A stretch of 20,336 bases of DNA, taken from positions 1 through 20,336 of the forward strand of contig JAEYUG010000095.1 of assembly GCA_023432805.1 (NCBI GenBank), in the 5' to 3' direction. Position 1 is the first letter of the stretch. Each line of letters opens with the position of its first letter. The position numbers were made by a program, and so were the translations under genes. Shown piece after piece: positions 14,407 to 20,336 of the stretch. The notes under the pieces are model-generated. The model had not been told where the DNA came from. It saw only the letters and a program-made list of their open reading frames with translations, and searched no databases. The stretch comes from Bacteroidota bacterium (lineage in GTDB: Bacteria > Bacteroidota > Ignavibacteria > SZUA-365).

Positions 14407-16902
14407 ATGCTGCTGCCGACCGGCTCCACCCCCGCCCTGTACTGGAATGCCTCGACGATCTCGTTCGATGCACTGCATCACGCCATCGCTGGCTGCGCGG
14501 CCGCACTCGATGTCGCACGCGGCGACCGGGTCGCGCTCTTTGCCGAGAACCGTCCTGAATGGGTGACGGCGTTCTATGCCTCCTGGCGACGCGAGGCCAT
14601 CGTGGTGCCGATCGACTACCTGAGCACCGCCGACGATGTCGCGTTCATCCTCGGCGACTGCACACCGGCTGTGCTGATCTGCAGCCGCTCGACGGAGGCG
14701 GTGCTGCGCGAAGCCGTCGCACTGGCCTCTGCAGCGCACTCCGCATACGCACCGACGCTGCTCCTGCTCGACGACATACCGGTCCCCGCATCCACGCCGC
14801 CTGCGTCCACGCCGCCCGCGTCCGCACCGCCTGCACCCATGCCCATGCCCGAAGACGACGATCGCACGGCACTCATCATCTACACGTCGGGCACGACAGG
14901 CGTCCCGAAGGGCGTCATGCTCAGCTTCCGCAATCTGATGGCGAATGCCCTCGCCGTGACGCGCGATGTGCCCATCTTCCGCGCCGATCGTCCCGTGCTC
15001 GTCCTCCTTCCCCTCCATCACACCTTTCCCCTCATGGGATCGATGGTGGCTCCGCTCATGGTCGGTTCGATGATCGCGTTCACGCCCTCGCTCGCGGCCG
15101 ACGACATCATGGCGACGCTGCAGGGCGCGCGGGTGGCGATCATCATCGGTGTGCCGCGTTTCTACTCGATGCTGCGGAAGGGCATCCGTGACAAGATCAA
15201 CGCGAAGGCCGTGGCCCGCCTGCTGTTCCGCATCGCCGAGCGGAAGCAGTCGCGCGCGTTTTCTCAGAAGGTGTTCGGATCGGTGCACCGCAAGTTCGGC
15301 GGCAATGTGCAGTACATGGTCTGCGGCGGGGCGGCACTGGATCCCGATGTGGAACGCGACTACGCGACGCTGGGCTTCGAGGTGCTGGTGGGCTACGGCA
15401 TGACCGAGTGTGCACCGATGATCACGTTTCCGCGGCCGGGAACTACGCGTCCGCAGTCATCGGGCCAGCTGCTGCCGGGCTGCGAGGTGAAGATCGAGAA
15501 CGGCGAGATTCTCGTGCGCGGCGCGAATGTGATGCAGGGATACTGGGGACGGCCGGATGAAACGGCCGCGGCGTTCCGTGACGGCTGGCTGTGTACGGGG
15601 GACCTCGGGCACTTCGATGCGGAGGGACACATCTTCATCACGGGTCGCGCCAAGGAGATCATCGTGCTTTCGAATGGGAAGAATATCAGTCCCGTCGAAA
15701 TCGAGCAGAAGCTCGAGGCGCAGTCGCCGCTTGTCGGCGAGGCGGCGGTGTTTCTCGATGGCGACGTGTTGCACGCGGTGCTCGTGCCCGATGCCGCGCG
15801 GACCGCAGGGGTGGAGGATGTGCCTGCCCTGCTGCGTCGGGATGTAGTCGAAGCCTACAATGCCGAGGCCACCGCCGCCAAGAAGGTGCTGCGCATGTCT
15901 GTGCGTGAGACCGAGCTTCCCCGCACGCGCCTCGGCAAGATCCGGCGCTTCGCGCTGCCCGAACTCGTGGCCGGTGTGCACGAGGACGCATCCGCCCAGC
16001 CTGAACCGGAGTTCGAGGAACTGGTGCTGCTGCGCACCTACCTCGAACGAGAGAAGGGCCGCGAGGTGCGTGCGACGACGCATCTGGTGTTCGATCTGGC
16101 GCTCGATTCCCTCGACACTGTGAGCCTGCAGGTGTTTCTCGAACGCACGTTCGGTGCGGCGATTCCCGCCGAGGAGATCGCACGCTACGGAACGGTGGGA
16201 GCGCTGGCCGCGCATGTACGGGGATCGGACATCCACCTCGACGTCGAGGAGATCGACTGGGGATCGATTCTCTCGGAGCCCGCCGAGGTGCAGCTACGCA
16301 AGAGCTGGATCACGTACACGGTCATCAAGAATCTCTCGCGCGTGCTGTTCGCGATGTATTTCCGCGTGCGCGGACGGGGTGTGGAGAACATTCCCGACGG
16401 CGCCGCGATTTTCGCGCCGAACCATCAGAGCTTCATCGACGGGCTGTTCGTGACGATTTTTCTACGCAATCTGCAGCTGCGGCGCACGTACTTCTACGCG
16501 AAGGAGAAGCACATCCGGCAGCGCTGGTTGAAGTTCGTCGCCGACCGGCACAACGTGATCATCATGGATATGAACAAGGATCTGAAGCTCTCACTGCAGA
16601 AACTCGCAGCGGTGCTGCGCGAGGGACGCAGCGTGATCATCTTCCCCGAGGGCACGCGCACGCGCGACGGAAGTCTCGGTGAGTACAAGAAGACCTTCGC
16701 GATTCTCAGCAGCGAACTCGGTGTGCCTGTCGTGCCTGTGGCGATCGAGGGTGCGTACAGGGCGCTTCCGCACGGATCGATTTTTCCCCGCCCGTTCACG
16801 CGCGTGTCGGTGAACTTCCTTCCCCCGGTGCATCCGGCGGGACATACTTATGAATCCCTCAAGCAGACCGTGGTTGATGCGGTCCGCAGGCATCTGGGCT
16901 GA
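14407..16902 (+). CDS. Trifunctional fusion: acyl-adenylating ligase, acyl carrier domain, PlsC-type acyltransferase
   Basis: 831 aa from ATG 14407; no Shine-Dalgarno sequence, but this start begins the conserved ligase fold and upstream codons lie in the repeat array. Residues about 1-530 are an ANL-family long-chain acyl-CoA/acyl-ACP synthetase: IIYTSGTTGVPKG (157-169), GYGMTECAP (329-337), TGDLG (397-401), GRAKE (413-417) and catalytic Lys511 (LGKIRR). Residues about 535-610 are a carrier domain with the phosphopantetheine serine S568 in LDSLD. Residues about 640-831 are a PlsC-like acyltransferase with NHQSFID (H673, D678) and FPEGTRT (746-752). The domain order is opposite to E. coli Aas (acyltransferase first). 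A Pro/Ala/Ser/Thr linker interrupts the N-lobe at 125-148. It probably activates a fatty acid, loads its own carrier and acylates a lysophospholipid or similar acceptor; the acceptor is unknown. An ABC exporter follows 4 nt after the stop. Confidence 0.9.
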   Translation: MLLPTGSTPALYWNASTISFDALHHAIAGCAAALDVARGDRVALFAENRPEWVTAFYASWRREAIVVPIDYLSTADDVAFILGDCTPAVLICSRSTEAVLREAVALASAAHSAYAPTLLLLDDIPVPASTPPASTPPASAPPAPMPMPEDDDRTALIIYTSGTTGVPKGVMLSFRNLMANALAVTRDVPIFRADRPVLVLLPLHHTFPLMGSMVAPLMVGSMIAFTPSLAADDIMATLQGARVAIIIGVPRFYSMLRKGIRDKINAKAVARLLFRIAERKQSRAFSQKVFGSVHRKFGGNVQYMVCGGAALDPDVERDYATLGFEVLVGYGMTECAPMITFPRPGTTRPQSSGQLLPGCEVKIENGEILVRGANVMQGYWGRPDETAAAFRDGWLCTGDLGHFDAEGHIFITGRAKEIIVLSNGKNISPVEIEQKLEAQSPLVGEAAVFLDGDVLHAVLVPDAARTAGVEDVPALLRRDVVEAYNAEATAAKKVLRMSVRETELPRTRLGKIRRFALPELVAGVHEDASAQPEPEFEELVLLRTYLEREKGREVRATTHLVFDLALDSLDTVSLQVFLERTFGAAIPAEEIARYGTVGALAAHVRGSDIHLDVEEIDWGSILSEPAEVQLRKSWITYTVIKNLSRVLFAMYFRVRGRGVENIPDGAAIFAPNHQSFIDGLFVTIFLRNLQLRRTYFYAKEKHIRQRWLKFVADRHNVIIMDMNKDLKLSLQKLAAVLREGRSVIIFPEGTRTRDGSLGEYKKTFAILSSELGVPVVPVAIEGAYRALPHGSIFPRPFTRVSVNFLPPVHPAGHTYESLKQTVVDAVRRHLG
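14788..14832 (+). repeat. 15-bp coding tandem repeat (PPAST-type linker)
   Basis: Three degenerate 15-nt units (14788, 14803, 14818) encode ASTPP, ASTPP and ASAPP. They form a flexible linker just before the AMP-binding P-loop of the ligase. Such a repeat can vary in copy number between strains without breaking the frame. Confidence 0.8.
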
Positions 16903-16906
16903 GCTC

Positions 16907-18673
16907 ATGCAAGACGACGACATTCTCGGAAAGGCCTACGACAGCACGCTGATGAAGCGGCTGCTCGCGTATGCGCGTCCCTATCGCATGCACATCGCGG
17001 GCGCAATCGCGTTGACGGTCATCATCAGTGCGCTGGGTCCCGTACGTCCCTGGCTCACGCGCATCGCCGTCGACGAGCACATCGCCAACGGCGACCGCGA
17101 AGGACTGCTCGGCATTGCGTTGCTGCTGGTGGGCACGCTCGTGCTGCAGGGCATCGTGCAGTATGCGATGACCTACTTCACGCAGTGGATCGGGCAGCAG
17201 ACGATCCTCGACATCCGCATGCAGATTTTCAGGAAGCTGCAGCGGATGTCCCTTGCCTTCTTCGACCGCAATCCCGTCGGCCGTCTGGTCACCCGTGTGA
17301 CGAGCGACGTGGAGGTGCTCAACGAGATGTTCTCGTCGGGACTCGTGACAGTCTTCGCCGACGTCTTCATCATTTTGTGGATCGTGATCTTCATGTTCAC
17401 GATCGACTGGGGACTGGCGCTCGTAACGCTTTCGGTGCTGCCAATCCTTTTCTATGCGACCTTCGTGTTCCGCCGCAAGGTGCGGGACTCGTACCGGGAC
17501 ATCCGCCACGAAGTGGCGCGTCTGAACTCGTTCACGCAGGAGCATGTCTCCGGCATGATGACCGCGCAGCTCTACGGGCGTGAGGCGCATGATCTGGCCA
17601 CACACGAGGCGATCAACGCCGCGCACACGCAGGCCAACATCCGCTCGGTCTTCTACTACGCCGTCTTCTATCCCGTCGTCGATTTTTTGAGCGCGCTGGC
17701 CGTGGCGCTCATCGTCTGGTATGCGGGCGGGGGCATCATTGCCGGCGCGATGACGCTGGGCACGCTGATCTCGTTCGTGCAGTACACGGAAATGTTCTTC
17801 CGTCCGATTCGCGACCTCTCGGAGAAGTACAACATCATGCAGACGGCGATGGCCTCGTCGGAGCGCATCTTCAAGCTGCTCGACGACGAGTCGCGCATTC
17901 CCGAGCCGGCAGACGCAGCACCGCTCCCGGAAGGTGGCGACCTGGAATTCCGCAACGTGTGGTTCGCCTACAACGATGAGGAGTGGGTGCTGCGCGACGT
18001 GTCGTTCACGATACCCGCCGGCGCGACGGCGGCGATCGTGGGGGCGACGGGGGCGGGCAAGACAACGATCATCAGTCTGCTCGGGCGCTATTATGACGTG
18101 CAGAAGGGAGCGATCCTGATCGGAGGCCGCGACATCCGTACAGTGCGTACGGCCGAACTGCGGGCCCGGATCGGCACGGTGCTGCAGGACGTGTACCTCT
18201 TCTCGGGCGACATCCGCGGCAACATCACGTTGGGCGATGCCTCCATGCCTGACGAGCGTGTACGCGAGGTGGCGGCGATGGTCGGCATCGACCGGTTCAT
18301 CGAGAGGCTTCCCGACGGGTATGCGTCGGAGGTCAAGGAGCGCGGGGCCACCTTGTCGACGGGACAGAAGCAGCTGCTGGCCTTCGCCCGGGCGCTCGCC
18401 ATCGACCCGGCCATCCTCATACTGGACGAGGCCACCTCGAGTGTCGACACCGAGACCGAGCTTTTGATTCAGCAGGCGATTGCGCGGCTGCTGGCCGGGC
18501 GCACGTCCATCGTCATCGCGCACCGCCTGTCGACGATTCAGAACGCCAACGCGATTCTCGTGATGCACAAGGGGCAGCTGCGCGAGCAAGGCACGCATCA
18601 GGAACTTCTCGCGCTCGGCGGCATCTACCGCCGCCTCTACCAGCTCCAGTACAAGGAGCAGGAGGTGGTGTAA
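16907..18673 (+). CDS. ABC exporter, fused membrane and ATPase domains (MsbA/MdlB-like)
   Basis: 588 aa from ATG 16907, which is 4 nt after the ligase-fusion stop; ATGs upstream lie in the previous gene. Six membrane helices fall near residues 26-45, 65-90, 143-163, 168-188, 252-272 and 275-295. The C-terminal ATPase has Walker A GATGAGKT (379-386), Q-loop near 'VLQDVYLFSG', signature LSTGQ (483-487; one change from LSGGQ), Walker B ILILDE (503-508) and switch His539. It is a half-transporter that works as a homo- or heterodimer in the inner membrane. No second half-transporter is next to it. Tight linkage with the acyl ligase/acyltransferase suggests export or flipping of the lipid made by that enzyme, but multidrug-type export cannot be excluded. 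Confidence 0.93.
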   Translation: MQDDDILGKAYDSTLMKRLLAYARPYRMHIAGAIALTVIISALGPVRPWLTRIAVDEHIANGDREGLLGIALLLVGTLVLQGIVQYAMTYFTQWIGQQTILDIRMQIFRKLQRMSLAFFDRNPVGRLVTRVTSDVEVLNEMFSSGLVTVFADVFIILWIVIFMFTIDWGLALVTLSVLPILFYATFVFRRKVRDSYRDIRHEVARLNSFTQEHVSGMMTAQLYGREAHDLATHEAINAAHTQANIRSVFYYAVFYPVVDFLSALAVALIVWYAGGGIIAGAMTLGTLISFVQYTEMFFRPIRDLSEKYNIMQTAMASSERIFKLLDDESRIPEPADAAPLPEGGDLEFRNVWFAYNDEEWVLRDVSFTIPAGATAAIVGATGAGKTTIISLLGRYYDVQKGAILIGGRDIRTVRTAELRARIGTVLQDVYLFSGDIRGNITLGDASMPDERVREVAAMVGIDRFIERLPDGYASEVKERGATLSTGQKQLLAFARALAIDPAILILDEATSSVDTETELLIQQAIARLLAGRTSIVIAHRLSTIQNANAILVMHKGQLREQGTHQELLALGGIYRRLYQLQYKEQEVV

Positions 18674-18694
18674 GCGGGGGCTCCGCGTTGAACG

Positions 18695-18790
18695 TGTATG
18701 TGTTTTTCGGGAGAAGGTGCTGATTTTACTTGTTTTTCGGAAAATAACGCATATTTTATGTGTTTTGAAGCGATTGTATGCGTTTTTCAC
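18695..18790 (+). promoter_or_regulatory. Spaced TGTTTTTC repeats in an AT-rich control region before the Fic gene
   Basis: Four related motifs start at 18701 (TGTTTTTCGG), 18731 (TGTTTTTCGG), 18761 (TGTTTTGAAG) and 18781 (CGTTTTTCAC), i.e. 30, 30 and 20 nt apart. Three are preceded by TATG. Around 18748-18762 the third forms a dyad, ACGCATA-TTT-TATGTG. The region is clearly richer in A+T than its surroundings. It likely contains the Fic promoter and an operator with several binding sites. Neither -35/-10 nor -33/-7 boxes are convincing. Confidence 0.6.
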
Positions 18791-18799
18791 GAGACACGA

Positions 18800-20320
18800 A
18801 TGAAAGCAGAATCCACGCGATTTGCCGGATACGCGTTCCTCATCGACAAGCTGGGATTGCGGGTCATGCCGCACTGGCGCGTGTCGCTTGTGAGCTCGTT
18901 GCACCGGTCGCGCTCATCCACCCAGCGTGATTGTCTGCACGTCGTCTATCCCAGGACCTACTGGCCCGGTGACGGCATCTGGGATCACCTCGTCTTCGCA
19001 CTGAAGTACGATGGGATCAACCTCGCACTCCTCTTCCACATTTTCTCCGCGTTGGACGGCGAGACGATACGCGCAGGGATTCACACCGCGCCGCAGAGTC
19101 ATCATGCACGACGCATCTGGTTTCTGTATGAGTTCCTGCTCGATCGGCAGCTGGAAATCCCTGACCTCACACGCGGCAACTACATTCCCGTATTGGATGC
19201 TGCCGAGTACGTGACACTCTCGCATGGGACACGGCAGACGCGACACAAGGTGCTCAACAATCTGCCCGGCACTTCGGCATGGTGTCCGACGATACGTCGC
19301 ACGGAGGCGGTCAGGCAGATCGACTCCGCCGACCTGGAAGCGGCATGCGGTACGCTTCTCGCATCGTACTCGCCCCGTCTCGTCCATCGTGCCCTCGGGT
19401 ATCTCTATGGCAAGGAAACGCGATCGAGCTTCGAAATCGAGCATATCACTCCCAGTGTTTCACGCGTGGAGCGTTTCATCGGAATGCTCGGTATCGCCGC
19501 CACGTTGGACTACTGCACACATGACCATCTGATCGAACTTCAGAATGGGATCGTTGATGCACGCTTTCGTGAACGCGCGTATCGGCGCACCCAGAACTAT
19601 GTCGGCGAATTCATTGCGTGGCAGCATCAACGCGTCCATTACATCTCGCCACGTCCTGAGGATCTTGGTGCACTCATGGATGGACTGCTTGATACACATG
19701 CGCGCATGTTGCAATCCGACATCGACGCGATGGTGCATGCGGCGGTCATCTCCTTTGGCTTCGTCTTCCTGCATCCGTTTGAGGATGGGAATGGACGCAT
19801 GCATCGATTTCTCATACACAACATTCTCGCGATGCGTGGTGTCGTGCCGGCGGGATTGATGTTTCCGGTCTCGGCGACGATGCGTACGCATCAATCGGAA
19901 TACGACGCGGCGCTCGAGGCCTTCTCAAAGCCCCTCGCACAGTGCATTGATTTCGACATCGATGCGGAGGGGCGCCTGAAGGTTCACAACGATACTGCGG
20001 CCTGGTACAGATTCATGGACATGACTCCGCAGGTCGAAGCGCTTGCCCGCTTCATTCGCGCGACCATTGACGAGGTGCTCAAACCGGAATTGGATTTTCT
20101 TGTTCGGTATGATGCAACACGAAGCGAGTTGGCGAACATCATCGACATGCCTGATGCGCACATTGACTTGTTCATTCACTGCTGCTTCCAGAACAATGGC
20201 CGGCTCGCGAAGCGAAAGCGTACGCGTCACTTCCCCTTCCTGACCTCGGAGGAAGTCGAGCAGATGGAAGCGGTCGTTGGCAGGCACTACGTGCACGGAG
20301 CAGGAGGTGGTGTGAAATGA
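18800..20320 (+). CDS. Fic-domain protein (probable AMP transferase)
   Basis: 506 aa from ATG 18800 (MKAESTRFAGYAF); upstream codons in frame fall in the operator-like repeats. The Fic core HPFEDGNGR is complete at residues 325-333 with catalytic His325, and the following Arg336 fits HPFx(D/E)GNGRxxR. An N-terminal SFEIEH (S210 to E214) resembles the inhibitory helix motif (S/T)xxxE(G/N), with His instead of Gly/Asn after the Glu. Residues about 1-200 and 400-506 match what I remember of the large Fic family with long N-terminal region and a C-terminal winged-helix-like segment. Most Fic proteins transfer AMP to a hydroxyl side chain of a target; the target here is unknown. The gene is preceded by spaced repeats and overlaps a following gene, so a toxin/antitoxin-like or regulatory unit is possible. 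No disruption is visible. Confidence 0.92.
   Translation: MKAESTRFAGYAFLIDKLGLRVMPHWRVSLVSSLHRSRSSTQRDCLHVVYPRTYWPGDGIWDHLVFALKYDGINLALLFHIFSALDGETIRAGIHTAPQSHHARRIWFLYEFLLDRQLEIPDLTRGNYIPVLDAAEYVTLSHGTRQTRHKVLNNLPGTSAWCPTIRRTEAVRQIDSADLEAACGTLLASYSPRLVHRALGYLYGKETRSSFEIEHITPSVSRVERFIGMLGIAATLDYCTHDHLIELQNGIVDARFRERAYRRTQNYVGEFIAWQHQRVHYISPRPEDLGALMDGLLDTHARMLQSDIDAMVHAAVISFGFVFLHPFEDGNGRMHRFLIHNILAMRGVVPAGLMFPVSATMRTHQSEYDAALEAFSKPLAQCIDFDIDAEGRLKVHNDTAAWYRFMDMTPQVEALARFIRATIDEVLKPELDFLVRYDATRSELANIIDMPDAHIDLFIHCCFQNNGRLAKRKRTRHFPFLTSEEVEQMEAVVGRHYVHGAGGGVK
20302..20310 (+). promoter_or_regulatory. Ribosome-binding site of the next gene
   Basis: AGGAGGTGG inside the last codons of the Fic gene lies 6 nt before ATG 20317, an ideal spacing. 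It is the main evidence that translation restarts here. Confidence 0.65.
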
Positions 20321-20336
20321 ATCGCGGCCCCGCGGG
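20317..20336 (+). CDS. Start of a downstream gene, cut by the window end
   Basis: ATG 20317 overlaps the Fic stop codon (ATGA) and follows a strong Shine-Dalgarno sequence. The frame reads MNRGPA up to the window edge. A 4-nt overlap with a good ribosome-binding site indicates a translationally coupled partner of the Fic protein. Nothing can be said of its function. Confidence 0.5.

Noticed and set aside
14200..15288. Upstream extension of hydF on the - strand
   Set aside because: The frame stays open through the repeat array and antisense to the acyl ligase. HydF homology begins only near 14199.
18698..18799. N-terminal extension of the Fic protein through the repeats (10-residue periodic peptide)
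   Set aside because: The periodic MCF/TCF/MCF residues simply reflect the 30-nt DNA spacing. Fic-family similarity starts at ATG 18800.
16859..18904. Long - strand open frame opposite the ABC exporter
   Set aside because: Shadow of a gene with full Walker A, signature and Walker B motifs; Arg/His/Asp-rich without domains.

Overview
The window looks like a high-GC member of the Bacteroidota/Chlorobi (FCB) group, perhaps Kapabacteria- or Ignavibacteria-like. The main evidence is three very long secreted proteins that each end in a type A type IX secretion (T9SS) C-terminal sorting domain. A short Hc1/histone H1-like protein and a Bacteroidota-style -7 box (TATATTTG) before hydF fit the same group. 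The exact lineage is inference, because no marker gene is present.

Region 1 (1-8826, + strand) is a run of three large exported proteins. The first is a subtilase-like/beta-helix protein whose triad aspartate appears to be missing. The second is a seven-repeat propeller-like protein. The third is a multidomain adhesin-like protein with PKD/Ig-type repeats. All three carry a signal peptide and a T9SS sorting domain and probably reach the cell surface or medium. A bidirectional terminator at 8890-8924 closes this block against the converging sucC.

Region 2 (8945-14199, - strand) holds housekeeping and metabolic genes. In transcription order they are hydF ([FeFe]-hydrogenase maturation GTPase), an Hc1-like DNA-binding protein, an HhH-GPD DNA glycosylase that is 1 nt from a secreted M19 dipeptidase, and sucC (succinyl-CoA synthetase beta). 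The gap between dipeptidase and sucC, and the divergent gap between hydF and the next + strand gene, both carry tandem copies of the same 29-bp palindromic repeat.

Region 3 (14407-20336, + strand) starts with a predicted three-part fusion of acyl-adenylating ligase, acyl carrier domain and PlsC-type acyltransferase. An ABC exporter follows 4 nt later. The pair reads as a self-contained module that activates, carries and transfers an acyl chain and then moves a lipid across the membrane. Next come an AT-rich control region with spaced TGTTTTTC-type repeats, a full-length Fic-domain protein, and the first codons of a gene that overlaps the Fic stop codon.

No tRNA, rRNA, CRISPR array or transposase was seen. 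The most unusual items are the palindromic repeat family, the spaced repeats before the Fic gene, the ligase-ACP-PlsC/ABC module and the aspartate-less subtilase.
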